NCBI RefSeq assembly: GCF_000429765.1 | Contig: NZ_AUCM01000005.1 | Coordinates: 1 to 64,000 of the forward strand | From: Gemmobacter nectariphilus DSM 15620 | Lineage (GTDB): Bacteria; Pseudomonadota; Alphaproteobacteria; Rhodobacterales; Rhodobacteraceae | Length of the DNA stretch: 64,000 bases | Reading direction: 5' to 3' | Part shown: piece by piece, positions 28,426-37,523 of the stretch | Position numbering within the stretch: the first letter of the stretch is position 1 | Layout: every line of letters begins with the position of its first letter | Program-made: the position numbers and the translations under genes | Notes under the pieces: generated by a model | Told to the model about the DNA's origin: nothing | The model's input: the letters and a program-made list of their open reading frames with translations, nothing else | Database searches by the model: none

Positions 28426-29219
28426 GGGCAGGCCAGCGCCGCGCGTTCCGCCTGGGCCAGCGCCTCGGCCGGGTTGGCGGAATAGCGCACACCAACCTCG
28501 CCCAGGGTCAGACAGGCCTCGTGGACCTGCCCCAGCCGCCCCAGCGCACGGCCAAGGCGAAACAGCGCCTCGGGCGCGCGCGGGCTGTCGGGATAGCTGG
28601 AAAAGCTGTCCAGATAGCTGCGCGCGGCGGCCGCCGTCTCGCCCAGCCCTTCCAGCGCCTCGCCGCGCAGGAACAGCACCTCGCCGGTCAGGGGGCCGTT
28701 CGGCCAGGCCGCGGCATGGGCCGCAAGGAGACCTTCGGCGGTGCGAAAGTCACCTTGACCGAGCACCGCCCGGGCCCGGTCGAAATCAGCCTGTTCGCCC
28801 ACGGCCGTCTGCGGCTTGGGCGCGGCCGGGCTGGCAGCCGCAGGTTTGTCGCCGCCCAGCGGCGCAGGACTGGACAGCGCCGACGGATCGCCGCCTTCCA
28901 GTTCGGTCACGCGAAATTCCAGATCGCCCAGGCGGTTGGTCCCATCGGCCACGATGCGGTTGACGCGCAGCTCCAGCTCTTCGGTGCGGCCGGTCAGGCG
29001 CATCAGCTCCAGCTCCAGCGCCTCCATCCGCTCCAGCATGGTGGACCCGCCGGGGCGCGCAACCGCCCCGGTCGTCATCAGTTCAGACCGCAGCGAGGAC
29101 AGCTCTCCCCCCAGCTGGGTCAGTTCGGCCCGGATGTCGGCCAGCGTCTCGGCCCGGTCCTGCGCGGACCCGGCCAAAGGCCAGACGACCAGCGCCAACG
29201 CGACGAGCAGGCGGCGCAT
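28422..29219 (-). CDS. cpoB: Tol-Pal system protein CpoB/YbgF
   Basis: The product is a periplasmic protein of 265 aa that links Tol-Pal action to peptidoglycan synthesis in division. It starts with a signal peptide (MRRLLVALALVVWPLAGSAQ). A coiled-coil section (about residues 25-95, heptad Leu pattern) and a C-terminal TPR region (about 140-260, ARAVLGQGDFRTAEGLLAAH and repeats) follow a Pro/Ala linker. It lies 1 bp downstream of pal and overlaps tilS by 4 bp. Confidence 0.9.
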   Translation of the reverse strand: MRRLLVALALVVWPLAGSAQDRAETLADIRAELTQLGGELSSLRSELMTTGAVARPGGSTMLERMEALELELMRLTGRTEELELRVNRIVADGTNRLGDLEFRVTELEGGDPSALSSPAPLGGDKPAAASPAAPKPQTAVGEQADFDRARAVLGQGDFRTAEGLLAAHAAAWPNGPLTGEVLFLRGEALEGLGETAAAARSYLDSFSSYPDSPRAPEALFRLGRALGRLGQVHEACLTLGEVGVRYSANPAEALAQAERAALACP

Positions 29220-29220
29220 G

Positions 29221-29754
29221 TCAGCTGCCAGCCCCGACCGACAGCACGGTCACCGCGCGGCGGTTCTTGGCATAGCATTCCTCGGACGAGCACACCTCGA
29301 TCGGGCGTTCCTTGCCATAGCTGATCGTGCGCACCCGGCCCGCAGAGACGCCTTGCGAGATCAGGTAATCCTGCGCGGCGCTGGCACGGCGGGCGCCAAG
29401 GGCAAGGTTGTATTCGCGGGTGCCCTGCTCGTCAGCATGGCCTTCGACGATCACGGCATACTGCGGATTGGCGTTCAGCCATTGCGCCTGACCGGCCAGG
29501 ATCGTGCGCCCCTCGGCCGACAGGGTATGCTGATCGACCGCGAACAGCACGCGATCGCCCACGCGCTGCTGGAAATAGGCCAGCGACTTGGGATCGTTCG
29601 GATCGCCAAGGCCCGTGGTGCCCACGCCACCCGCGCCGAACCCGCTGCCGCCGGTGCCATCGCCATAGCCGCCCTGGCCATAACGATCGGGGTTGTTGCA
29701 CGCCGCGAGGCCGAGCGCGGCGATCAGCAGGGCGGCCTTGGTGATATGGCGCAT
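29221..29754 (-). CDS. pal: peptidoglycan-associated lipoprotein Pal
   Basis: Pal (177 aa) is an outer-membrane lipoprotein. The lipobox LAAC places the acylated cysteine at residue 19. A glycine-rich linker (residues about 27-50) leads to the OmpA-like domain (VEGHADEQGTREYNLALGARRA near 103-124) that binds diaminopimelate. It sits between tolB and cpoB, 110 bp after tolB. Confidence 0.96.
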   Translation of the reverse strand: MRHITKAALLIAALGLAACNNPDRYGQGGYGDGTGGSGFGAGGVGTTGLGDPNDPKSLAYFQQRVGDRVLFAVDQHTLSAEGRTILAGQAQWLNANPQYAVIVEGHADEQGTREYNLALGARRASAAQDYLISQGVSAGRVRTISYGKERPIEVCSSEECYAKNRRAVTVLSVGAGS

Positions 29755-29864
29755 TGTCCTGTTCCGTTCCTTTTCAGGCCGCGACTGCCCGGCGCGGCAT
29801 CGTTTCGTTCTAGCATCCTTGGGCCGCGATGGGAATCACCCCTGTCTCACGGCCCCGTGACAGA

Positions 29865-31205
29865 TCAGGGCAACAGCGGCGACCAGGCCGGGTCGGACGC
29901 GCCGCCCTGCACCTGAACCATCCGCGGCGGGTTGCGCCCGGTGATATCGACCGTGAACATGCCCGGCGTGCCCGCAGGCCCGGCGCTTTCGCGGGTGAAC
30001 ATGATGACCCGGCCATTCGGCGCCCAGGTCGGGCCTTCGTCCAGGAAGCTGGCGGTCAGCAGACGTTCCTCCGATCCGTCGGTGCGCATCACGCCGATAT
30101 GGAAACGCCCGTCGAGCTGCTTGGTAAAGGCGATCAGGTCGCCGCGCGGCGACCACACCGGGGTGCCATAGCGGCCCCGGCCCTGGCTGATGCGCTGCGG
30201 CTCTCCGCCTGCGGCCGACATGATGTAGATTTGCGACGCGCCAGTGCGGTCCGATTCAAAGGTGATCTGGCTGCCGTCCGGGCTGAACGAGGGCGCCGTC
30301 TCGATCGAGGGGGCCGAGGTCAGGCGGCTGGTCTGGCCTGTTGCGGTATCAAGGCGGTAAAGGTCGGTATTGCCCCCCTGCGAGGCCGAGAACACCACGG
30401 TCCGCCCGTCCGGGGCAAAGCGCGGGGCAAAGGTCATCTCGCCCGGCAGCTGGCCAAGGCCGCGCCGCGCGCCGCTGGCCACATCCATCAGCACGATCTG
30501 CGGAAAGCCGCTTTCATACGAGGTATAAAGGATCCGGTCCCCCGCCGGCGAGAAACGCGGCGCCAGCACCAGCGAGCGGCTGTCGGTCAGATATTGCAGG
30601 TTCGCGCCATCGTAATCGGCCACCGCCAGACGCTTGGCGCGCTGGTTCTTGGGCCCGGTTTCCGAGACAAAGACGATGCGGGTGTCGAAATAGCCCGACT
30701 CGCCGGTGATCCGGGCATAGACGGCATCGGCCACCTTGTGCGCCATGCGCCGCCAGCTTTGCGTGGTGCCGACGAATTGCAGCCCCTCGCCCAGTTGCTG
30801 GCCCGCGAACACGTCGAACAGGCGGAACTTGACCACCAGCCGCCCGCCCTGGGCGCTGACCGCCCCGGTGATCAGCGCCTGGGCATTGACGGCGCGCCAG
30901 TCCTCGAACCGCACGGGGGCATCGAAGCTGTCCAGCCGCGAGATATGCGCCGAGGCCGGGATTTCGCGGAACAGGCCGGTATTCACCAGATCCTGCGCCA
31001 CCAGCGCGGTGATGTCGGCCGCCACCTTGCCACCATCGCCCACGAATTGCGGCAGGGCAAAGGGCATCGGCTCGATCACCCCGTCGGTAAAGCGCAGCTT
31101 CAGCTGCGCCTGTGCAGGTGCCGGGGCCAGCACCGGCAAGGCCAACAGCACCGCCAGCAGCGCCGCCCAAAGCCGTAGCGGTTGGGGAATGTGCATCTTG
31201 GTCAT
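29865..31205 (-). CDS. tolB: Tol-Pal system beta-propeller protein TolB
   Basis: TolB (446 aa) is a periplasmic protein bridging TolA and Pal. It has a signal peptide (ending APAPAQA near residue 33), an N-terminal D1 domain (about 35-170) and a six-bladed propeller with repeating PxFSPDG/ARDG-type blades ([62 protein letters not shown]). It is 134 bp downstream of tolA. Confidence 0.96.
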   Translation of the reverse strand: MTKMHIPQPLRLWAALLAVLLALPVLAPAPAQAQLKLRFTDGVIEPMPFALPQFVGDGGKVAADITALVAQDLVNTGLFREIPASAHISRLDSFDAPVRFEDWRAVNAQALITGAVSAQGGRLVVKFRLFDVFAGQQLGEGLQFVGTTQSWRRMAHKVADAVYARITGESGYFDTRIVFVSETGPKNQRAKRLAVADYDGANLQYLTDSRSLVLAPRFSPAGDRILYTSYESGFPQIVLMDVASGARRGLGQLPGEMTFAPRFAPDGRTVVFSASQGGNTDLYRLDTATGQTSRLTSAPSIETAPSFSPDGSQITFESDRTGASQIYIMSAAGGEPQRISQGRGRYGTPVWSPRGDLIAFTKQLDGRFHIGVMRTDGSEERLLTASFLDEGPTWAPNGRVIMFTRESAGPAGTPGMFTVDITGRNPPRMVQVQGGASDPAWSPLLP

Positions 31206-31339
31206 CTACGCTCCGGGTTTCCCCGCCCTCGTCCTTGGGCCTGCCCAGTCTGGGCCGGGGTCAGGCCGCGTTCCAGTCACGTCTGCGCCAGTTGCCAACG
31301 CGGGCAGCCGGCATCCGTTCCGTCATTCGCCCACGGCCG

Positions 31340-32599
31340 CTATCGCAGCCGCATGGCATTATAATCGAATTCCATCGTGATCTCGCGCCATTGGTCGTAT
31401 TTCTCGGCCGGCAGCGCGCCGTTCTTGGCGCAGCGCATGATCGTGCGGCGCGCGATGTCATAGGCGCCGCGTTTTGCAGCGTCGCTCGGCCCCTCGGCGG
31501 ACACCAGTTCCACCGACTCGACCGCCCCGTCCGGCTTCATCATCGCCTTGACCGTGACGACGGACCGCAACGTGTCGGTCGAGGCAGACCCCACGTTCCA
31601 GCACGCGCTGATCGCCCGGTGCAGCCCGTCCACCTCGCCCGAGGACAGCGGCGGGCCCGAGGCCGCGCGCCCTGCCCCGCCCGTTCCGGCCCCGGACGCG
31701 GCCTTTGCCGCAGCCGCGGCCGCAGCAGCCGCAGCGGCGGCGACCGCATCCTCTTTCGGCTCGGACCTGGCCGCCGGCTTGTCAGCGGCCGGTTTCGCCG
31801 GCTGGGCCGGTTTGGCGGGCTCGGCGGGTTTTGCAGTTTCGGCATGCTTGGCGCTGGCCGTTTCAGGGGCTTCGGTCTCGGAGGGTTTCGGCCGCGACTT
31901 CGGCCGGGCCGAGGATTGCGGCGCCATCGGCGCGGGGGCCGAATCCACCTTGGCGGTTTCCGTCGCCTCGGTCACCGTGCGGGTCGTCGCCTCTTTGGGC
32001 GCGGCCGCCTTGCGGGGCGGCTCGACCGGGGCCGGGGTCTCGGAAGGGGCATCCTCGACCGCCTCCTCGCGCACCGGGGCCTCTTCGGCCTCGGGCGGCG
32101 GGGCGGGCGTCGCCTCGGCGGCGACCCGGTCAACAGGGCGCTGGCGCGGGCGCGCGCTTTCCTGCTGGGCCGGCGGGACCGGATCAGGGACCGGCTGGAC
32201 CGAGGGCTTGGTCACTGGCGGCTGCGGCACGGGAACCGGCTTGGGTTGCGGCACCGGCTGAGGCGCGGGAGGTTCGGGCTGGGCCTGCGGCTCGGGCCGG
32301 GCCTCGGGCTCTGGCGTCACCTGCGGCTCGGGGGTCGGCTCTGGCGCCGGATCGGGGGCTGGCGCCGGATCGGGGGCAGGTTGCGGTTTCGGCTCCGGCT
32401 CGGCCTCGGCAGCCTCCTCGGACGGGGCGGGCGCCGCCGCCTCGATCGCCGCGAATTCCTCGGACGTGACCAGCGAGACCTGGGTGACAGTCATTTCCTG
32501 GGCACGGTCGCGCGGAAAGAATACCCCGCCGACCGCGATCCACAGGATCAGGGCCCCGTGTCCGGCCCCCGAAACCATCATGCCCGTGCGATTGTTCAT
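31340..32599 (-). CDS. tolA: TolA/TonB-type energy transducer
   Basis: This is an inner-membrane-anchored protein of 419 aa that spans the periplasm and couples TolQR proton flow to TolB-Pal. One membrane helix lies near residues 9-28, followed by a very long Pro/Ala/Glu-rich section (about 55-300) and a C-terminal TolA/TonB-like domain of about 100 residues (ISACWNVGSASTDTLRSVVTVKAMMKPDG). The position between tolR and tolB identifies it as TolA. An 18-bp tandem duplication sits in the proline-rich part (32341-32376). Confidence 0.9.
   Translation of the reverse strand: MNNRTGMMVSGAGHGALILWIAVGGVFFPRDRAQEMTVTQVSLVTSEEFAAIEAAAPAPSEEAAEAEPEPKPQPAPDPAPAPDPAPEPTPEPQVTPEPEARPEPQAQPEPPAPQPVPQPKPVPVPQPPVTKPSVQPVPDPVPPAQQESARPRQRPVDRVAAEATPAPPPEAEEAPVREEAVEDAPSETPAPVEPPRKAAAPKEATTRTVTEATETAKVDSAPAPMAPQSSARPKSRPKPSETEAPETASAKHAETAKPAEPAKPAQPAKPAADKPAARSEPKEDAVAAAAAAAAAAAAKAASGAGTGGAGRAASGPPLSSGEVDGLHRAISACWNVGSASTDTLRSVVTVKAMMKPDGAVESVELVSAEGPSDAAKRGAYDIARRTIMRCAKNGALPAEKYDQWREITMEFDYNAMRLR
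32341..32376. repeat. 18-bp tandem duplication within tolA
   Basis: CTGGCGCCGGATCGGGGG occurs twice head to tail. On the coding strand it encodes a repeated Pro-Ala-Pro-Asp-Pro-Ala unit of the periplasmic spacer, in frame, so copy-number change would alter the reach of TolA without breaking it. Confidence 0.9.
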
Positions 32600-32602
32600 G
32601 GC

Positions 32603-33076
32603 TCAGCCGCCACTGGCCCCGAACCGCGGGCCGTCGGTATCGGTCACAAGGCCGATGCTGGTATAGCCCGCCGCCTGCAACGCGCCCATCACCTGCGCAA
32701 CCCGGCCATACTCCACCCCGGCATCGGCGCGGATGAACAGCTTGGTGCTTTTGCGCTCGGTCATGATGGCGCGCAGACGCGGGATCAGGTCGGCATCGGC
32801 CACCGGCGTCGTCTGGATCGCCAGCCCGCCCGTGCCATCCAGCGAGATGGTCAACGGCTCTTCGCGTTCCGTCGGCAACGATTGCGCGGCGGTCTTGGGC
32901 AGCTCCAGCGGAACGCCCACGGTCATCAGCGGCGCGGCCACCATGAAGATGATGAGCAGCACCAGCATCACATCGACAAACGGCGTGACGTTGATTTCCG
33001 ACATCGGCTGCGCGCCACCGCGCCCACGCCCCCGGCGACGCCCGCCGCCGCCTTTCTGAATGACACCCGCGCCCAT
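32603..33076 (-). CDS. tolR: Tol-Pal proton-channel component TolR
   Basis: TolR (157 aa) is an ExbD-family protein. After a Gly/Arg-rich cytoplasmic head (residues about 9-22) comes PMSEINVTPFVDVMLVLLIIFMV, with the single helix and the proton-carrying Asp of VDVMLVLLIIF near 34. The C-terminal periplasmic domain follows. It is 3 bp from each neighbour in the tolQRA run. The arginine-rich head (GGGRRRGRGRGG) is longer than in enteric TolR. Confidence 0.95.
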   Translation of the reverse strand: MGAGVIQKGGGGRRRGRGRGGAQPMSEINVTPFVDVMLVLLIIFMVAAPLMTVGVPLELPKTAAQSLPTEREEPLTISLDGTGGLAIQTTPVADADLIPRLRAIMTERKSTKLFIRADAGVEYGRVAQVMGALQAAGYTSIGLVTDTDGPRFGASGG

Positions 33077-33079
33077 GGC

Positions 33080-33781
33080 TCAGGCCGCCGAATCAAGCTG
33101 GCGCGACAGGATGGTCGCGAATTCGTCGGCAAAGGATTCGTAGTTGCCCACGATCCGGTCGCTATCGGCCGACAGCTTGTTGTAGAACACCACAGCCGGG
33201 ATTGCCGCCATAAGGCCAAGGCCGGTCGCCAGCAGCGCCTCGGCGATCCCCGGCGCCACAACGGCCAGGTTCGTGCTTTGCGCGATGGCGATTTCCTCGA
33301 AGGCGTATTTGATGCCCCAGACCGTCCCGAACAGCCCGATGAACGGCGCGGTCGAGCCGGTGGTCGCCAGGAACGGCAGCGACTTGTTCAGCGCCTCGGT
33401 CTCGCGCGCGATGGCGACGTTCATCGCCCGGTCGATCCGCGCCTGGGCCCCTGCGATCAGCGCCCCATCCTGCCGGTGGCTGCGGCGCCATTCGGTCATC
33501 CCGGCCGCGAACACCTTTTCCGATGCGCCCTGCGGATCGGACCCCAGCGCCTCGTAAAGTTCGTCCAGCGGCTCGCCGGACCAGAAGGCGGCATCGAAAT
33601 TCGCAGCCTCGGCCCGCGCCTTGCGGAACAGGAGGTGCTTTTGCACGATGATCGCCCAGGACCAGAAGGACATGACGATCAACAGGATCATCACCAGCTT
33701 CACGGTCAGGGTGGCGCGGGCAAAAAGTGCCAGCAAGGAGAAGTCGATCTCCTGCGCCATGGCGAGGGCTTCGGTTTCCAT
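33080..33781 (-). CDS. tolQ: Tol-Pal proton-channel component TolQ
   Basis: TolQ (233 aa) is a MotA/ExbB-family membrane protein. The first helix lies near residues 20-42, and the paired helices with the conserved TTGSTAPFIGLFGTVWGI block begin near 135. It heads the tolQRAB-pal-cpoB operon. ATG 33781 is used; ATG 33760 (MAQEIDFSLL) is an equally good start by family length. A promoter-like sequence lies just upstream. Confidence 0.94.
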   Translation of the reverse strand: METEALAMAQEIDFSLLALFARATLTVKLVMILLIVMSFWSWAIIVQKHLLFRKARAEAANFDAAFWSGEPLDELYEALGSDPQGASEKVFAAGMTEWRRSHRQDGALIAGAQARIDRAMNVAIARETEALNKSLPFLATTGSTAPFIGLFGTVWGIKYAFEEIAIAQSTNLAVVAPGIAEALLATGLGLMAAIPAVVFYNKLSADSDRIVGNYESFADEFATILSRQLDSAA

Positions 33782-33830
33782 CAGGGACTGCTCGATCTTT
33801 GTGGCCGTCGCGCGGCGTATTGGCGCAGAT

Positions 33831-33858
33831 TCTATAAGGAATAAAGGAGGAATGCCAA
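33831..33858 (-). promoter_or_regulatory. predicted promoter of the tol-pal operon
   Basis: On the minus strand TTGGCA (33853-33858) and TATAGA (33831-33836) are separated by 16 bp and lie about 50 bp before tolQ. The match to a housekeeping promoter is good and the AT content is locally high. This is a sequence-based guess. Confidence 0.5.
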
Positions 33859-33890
33859 CACATCTCCGTCAGGCGTGTTTCAGCCTGCGG

Positions 33891-33920
33891 AAAGCCGCCA
33901 TGCAGCCGCAGCATGGCGGC
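33891..33920 (-). terminator. terminator-like hairpin after ScfR-type regulator
   Basis: GCCGCCATGC (33894-33903) pairs perfectly with GCATGGCGGC (33911-33920). On the minus strand a short TTT follows. It lies directly after the regulator stop and separates it from the tol operon. Confidence 0.65.
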
Positions 33921-33925
33921 CGCGG

Positions 33926-35320
33926 TCAGCCCGGAATGCCATAGGGCAGGACACCGCGCCGGTCCGGATCGACCGCCAGCCGGCGCTCCAGCGGGGGCAC
34001 AGATCGCTGGTGGCAATCGGGCCGCTCGCAGATCCGGCACGAGATCCCGATCGGCTCGAACCGGCGGGTCAGGTCCAGATCATCGGCATAGACAAGGTTG
34101 GGGGCATGGGCGATCTCGCAGCCCAGACCAATGGCGAACCGGCGCACGGGGGCGGTGAAACTGCCCCCCGGCTTGGTCACATCCCGCGCAAGGCTCAGAT
34201 AGCGCACCCCGTCCGGCGTCTGCGCCAGCTGGCGCAGGAAGCGGCCCGGCGTTTCAAAGGCCCGATGCACGTTCCACAGCGGACAGGCCCCACCAAAGCG
34301 CGCGAATTGCAGCCGCGTCGCGGAATGACGCTTGGTGATGGTGCCCGCCTGATCGACCCGGACAAAGAAGAACGGGATCCCCTTGAGCCCCGGCCGCTGA
34401 AGGGTCGACAGCCGATGCGCCACCTGCTCGATGCTGGCGCCGAAACGGTCGGCCAGACGCTCCAGATCGTGGCGTTCTTCCTGCGCGGCGGCGAGGAAGG
34501 CGGCATAAGGCATCTGGGCCGCACCTGCGAAATAGTTGGCCAACCCGATCTTGGCGATCCCCCGCGCCTCGGCCGTCTGAAAGCGGGCCAGATCCAGCGT
34601 CGCCTCCAGCAATTCGTCCTGCGTCAGCAGCGCGATCTGGTGGAGCAGCTGAAACCGCCGCGTCGCCTCGGGGATGCGGGCGGAAATCACCAGCCGCTTG
34701 CCCTCGGGGTCATAGGCGCGCACCAGTGCCGTTTCCGCAAAGTCGACGGCAATGCCGCGCGCCTCCAATGCGGCGAGCGCAGCCTGCACCAGATCGCGCC
34801 CGGCCGCGCCGCGCGCAAACCGCTCGGCCGTGCGGTCGACCGCGTCGATGTAATTGTCGCAATAGTGAAAAAAGTCGCGCACCTCCTCCCACGGGCTGGG
34901 CGCGGCGGACCGATCCTCGCGCCCCAGCGCCTCATCCAGCGAGGCCAGCCGCTCGCTGACCTGCCGATAGGCGCGGTGCAGGTTCAGAAACGACCGCGCA
35001 AGGCCCGGCGCGTTCGAGGCGACCAGCCGCAAATCCGCCTGTGGCGGCAGCCCCGCGCCAAAGACCGGATCGGCCAACGCCTCGCGCATGTCTGACACCA
35101 GCCGCTCGGAATCGCCCGTTGTCAGCTCGGTGACGTCCAGCCCGAATTCCTGCGCCAGCCGCAAGACGACCGAGGCGGACAGCGGGCGGTGATTGTGCTC
35201 CATCTGGTTCAGATAGGGCAGCGAAATCCCCAGCTTTTCAGCAAAGGCCTTTTGCGACAGACCGATCCGCCCGCGCACCTCGCGCAGCTTGGTTCCGGCA
35301 TAGAGCTTTTGCGTGGCCAT
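33926..35320 (-). CDS. short-chain fatty acyl-CoA regulator (ScfR family)
   Basis: The product is a 464-aa one-component regulator. An N-terminal XRE-type helix-turn-helix (residues about 9-65, KLREVRGRIGLSQKAFAEKLGISLPYLNQME) is followed by an IrrE-like middle region and a C-terminal DUF2083-type domain with a cysteine cluster (ISCRICERPDCHQRSVPP). This matches PccR of Rhodobacter sphaeroides and RamB of Paracoccus, which sense acyl-CoAs and control propionyl-CoA or acetate assimilation genes. No such target is adjacent, so its regulon is elsewhere; which paralogue it is cannot be told here. Confidence 0.85.
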   Translation of the reverse strand: MATQKLYAGTKLREVRGRIGLSQKAFAEKLGISLPYLNQMEHNHRPLSASVVLRLAQEFGLDVTELTTGDSERLVSDMREALADPVFGAGLPPQADLRLVASNAPGLARSFLNLHRAYRQVSERLASLDEALGREDRSAAPSPWEEVRDFFHYCDNYIDAVDRTAERFARGAAGRDLVQAALAALEARGIAVDFAETALVRAYDPEGKRLVISARIPEATRRFQLLHQIALLTQDELLEATLDLARFQTAEARGIAKIGLANYFAGAAQMPYAAFLAAAQEERHDLERLADRFGASIEQVAHRLSTLQRPGLKGIPFFFVRVDQAGTITKRHSATRLQFARFGGACPLWNVHRAFETPGRFLRQLAQTPDGVRYLSLARDVTKPGGSFTAPVRRFAIGLGCEIAHAPNLVYADDLDLTRRFEPIGISCRICERPDCHQRSVPPLERRLAVDPDRRGVLPYGIPG

Positions 35321-35381
35321 CGGCGCCCCCAGCTTTGCAAATTCAGCCTAGAATATTTGCAAACCAAGCCCAAGCCTTTCG

Positions 35382-35553
35382 TTTCGCCTTGATCCAAATA
35401 TCCCCGCCGGAGGCATCCGACAGGCGCCACAGGCGCGACACCCGGCCAGAGGCAATCGCGTCGGCAGGGGGCACGAGGGGGCTTTGCCCCATCGCACCGG
35501 AGCGCGAGGCCCAAGGGCAGGGCCGCCCCCAGGATATTTGGATCAAGGCGAAA
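35382..35553. repeat. inverted pair of the dispersed repeat
   Basis: A 22-bp copy at 35382-35403 (core CGCCTTGATCCAAATATCC) and an exact reverse complement at 35532-35553 (core GGATATTTGGATCAAGGCG) enclose about 128 bp of GC-rich DNA that includes a GGGGC/GCCCC hairpin (35476-35489). The right copy supplies the TGA stop of choV (35543-35545). It occupies the gap between choV and the ScfR-type regulator. Confidence 0.9.
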
Positions 35554-36601
35554 GACCACCAGACGGCGCCCTGCCACTCGCCGACCTGTCCGAAAGGCGA
35601 CGCAGCACACCATCGCGCGTCACGGCGCCGATCCTGAGGCCATTTTCGACCACTGGCAGCGCCCCTTCCACGGTGACCAGCCGCGCCATGACCTCGCGCA
35701 GCGGCATGTCGGGCGGGATCGGCGTACCCTCAGCGACCAGCCCGGCCCCCATCACGTCGCGGGCCGTGAAGACGTCCAGCGGGTTCATATGCGCCACGAA
35801 CTCGGCCACATAGGGCGAGGCCGGGCGCGCGATGATCTGTTGCGCCGTGCCGCTCTGGACGATGCGGCCTTCCTCCATCAGGGCGATGCGGTTGCCTAGG
35901 CGGAAGGCCTCGTCCAGATCATGGCTGACGAACAGGATCGTGCGGCGCAGGCGGCGCTGGTGGTCCAGCAGCTCGTCCTGGAGCCGCGTGCGGATCAGCG
36001 GATCAAGGGCCGAGAACGGCTCGTCCATCAGAAGCACCGGCGCCTCGGTCGCGAAGGCACGGGCAAGGCCGACGCGTTGCTGCATCCCGCCGGACAGATC
36101 GGCGACCGCGCGATCGGCCCATTGCGACAGGCCGACCAGATCCAGCTGATCGGCCACGCGCCGGGCGCGTTCGGGGGCGGGCAGGCCCGACAGTTCCAGC
36201 CCAAGGCCGACATTTTCGGCCACCGTCCGCCAGGGCAGCAGGCCGAATTGCTGAAACACCATCGCAACGCGCTGGCGGCGCAGGCGCCGCAAGGTGGCCG
36301 CATCGGCCTCCGTCACCGGCACCATGCGATCGCCGTCGCGCAGCCGCACCGCGCCGCGCACCGCCGGGTTCAGCCCGTTGACCGCCCGCAGCAGCGTGGA
36401 CTTGCCCGACCCCGAGAGGCCCATCAACACGACGATCTCGCCTTCGGTCACGGCAAGCGAGCAGTCGTGGACACCGAGGGTCTGGCCGGTGGCGGCCTGC
36501 ACCTCGGCCCGTGTCGCGCCGCGGTCCATCAGGGGCAGCGCCTGGTCCGGGCGGTCACCAAAGACGATGGATACGCGGTCGAATTCGATGGCGGCAGTCA
36601 T
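35543..36601 (-). CDS. choV: choline ABC transporter ATP-binding protein
   Basis: ChoV (352 aa) is the ATPase of the choline importer. Walker A GLSGSGKS is at residues 61-68, the signature LSGGMQQRV near 168, and Walker B with DEPFSALD follows. A C-terminal CBS-type regulatory part (from about 285) matches the ProV/OpuA class. The start is ATG 36601, overlapping the choW stop as ATGA; the longer frame to 37237 is antisense-like shadow within choW. The C-terminal residues and stop lie in a dispersed repeat. Confidence 0.92.
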   Translation of the reverse strand: MTAAIEFDRVSIVFGDRPDQALPLMDRGATRAEVQAATGQTLGVHDCSLAVTEGEIVVLMGLSGSGKSTLLRAVNGLNPAVRGAVRLRDGDRMVPVTEADAATLRRLRRQRVAMVFQQFGLLPWRTVAENVGLGLELSGLPAPERARRVADQLDLVGLSQWADRAVADLSGGMQQRVGLARAFATEAPVLLMDEPFSALDPLIRTRLQDELLDHQRRLRRTILFVSHDLDEAFRLGNRIALMEEGRIVQSGTAQQIIARPASPYVAEFVAHMNPLDVFTARDVMGAGLVAEGTPIPPDMPLREVMARLVTVEGALPVVENGLRIGAVTRDGVLRRLSDRSASGRAPSGGLSP

Positions 36602-37485
36602 TTGCGCGGCCTTTGCAACATGCGGTCCAGCACGATCGCCAGCACCACGATGACCATGCCGGATTCGAACCCCAGCGCCGGATTGACGCTGTTGAGCGCC
36701 CGCACCACTGGCACCCCAAGCCCGTTCGCCCCGACGAGGGCCGCAATGACCACCATGGACAGCGACAGCATGATCACCTGATTGAGCCCTGCCATGATCT
36801 GGGGCAGCGCCCAGGGCAGCTCGACCTTCCACAGCTTTTGCAAGGGGGTCGCGCCAAAGGCATCCGCGGCCTCGGACAAGGCGGGAGGCGTCGAGGATAT
36901 GCCCAGATGGGTCAGCCGGATCGGCGCGGGCAGCACGAAGACCACCGTGGCCACCAGCCCCGGCACCATGCCAAGGCCGAAGAACACGATGGCCGGGATC
37001 AGATAGACAAAGGTTGGCAGCGTCTGCATCAGATCCAGCACTGGTAGCAGGATCCGGTAAAGCCGGGGCCGATGCGCCGCCGCAATGCCCAGCGGCACGC
37101 CGAGCCCCATGCACAGAAGGCAGGCCGTCAGGATCAGCGTGAGGCTTTCGGTCGTCGCCTTCCAGTAGCCCTGATTGACGATGAACAAGAGACCCAGCCC
37201 GACCAGCAGGCAGATGCGCCAGCTGCGCCGGACCCACCAGGCCAGCGCCACGAATGCCGCGATCACCACATAGGGCTGCAGCGCGGGATCATAGAGCGGC
37301 ACATAGTCATCCGCGAACGGTGCCAGGTCGAGCGGCCATTGCAGCACCAGCAGGATCGTGTCGATGACCCCGCCAAGCGCCGCCGCGACCGCGTCGAACG
37401 CGCTGCCCAGATGGGCCTGCATCCAGTCGAAGGCGGCCTTGGCCTGCCGCCCGACCGGGATTTTTGTCTGAGTGATCCAGCCCAT
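36598..37485 (-). CDS. choW: choline ABC transporter permease
   Basis: ChoW (295 aa) is an inner-membrane permease of the ProW/OpuAB class with an N-terminal helix region and six or more helices from about residue 55. LPTFVYLIPAIVFFGLGMVPGLVATVVFVLPAPIRLT is the central conserved segment. It is between choX and choV, separated from choX by a hairpin. Confidence 0.92.
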   Translation of the reverse strand: MGWITQTKIPVGRQAKAAFDWMQAHLGSAFDAVAAALGGVIDTILLVLQWPLDLAPFADDYVPLYDPALQPYVVIAAFVALAWWVRRSWRICLLVGLGLLFIVNQGYWKATTESLTLILTACLLCMGLGVPLGIAAAHRPRLYRILLPVLDLMQTLPTFVYLIPAIVFFGLGMVPGLVATVVFVLPAPIRLTHLGISSTPPALSEAADAFGATPLQKLWKVELPWALPQIMAGLNQVIMLSLSMVVIAALVGANGLGVPVVRALNSVNPALGFESGMVIVVLAIVLDRMLQRPRK

Positions 37486-37495
37486 CGGTCAGGAT

Positions 37496-37517
37496 GCCGG
37501 GGCCGCGCGGCCCCGGC
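37496..37517 (-). terminator. stem-loop between choX and choW
   Basis: GCCGGGGCC (37496-37504) pairs with GGCCCCGGC (37509-37517) around GCGC. There is no T run. This is another hairpin directly after a binding-protein gene, likely to keep choX mRNA more abundant than choWV. Confidence 0.65.
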
Positions 37518-37523
37518 GTGCCC

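Noticed and set aside
31112-33844. 910-aa plus-strand frame opposite tolA, tolR and tolQ
   Set aside because: Gly/Arg-rich shadow of the proline-rich tolA region.
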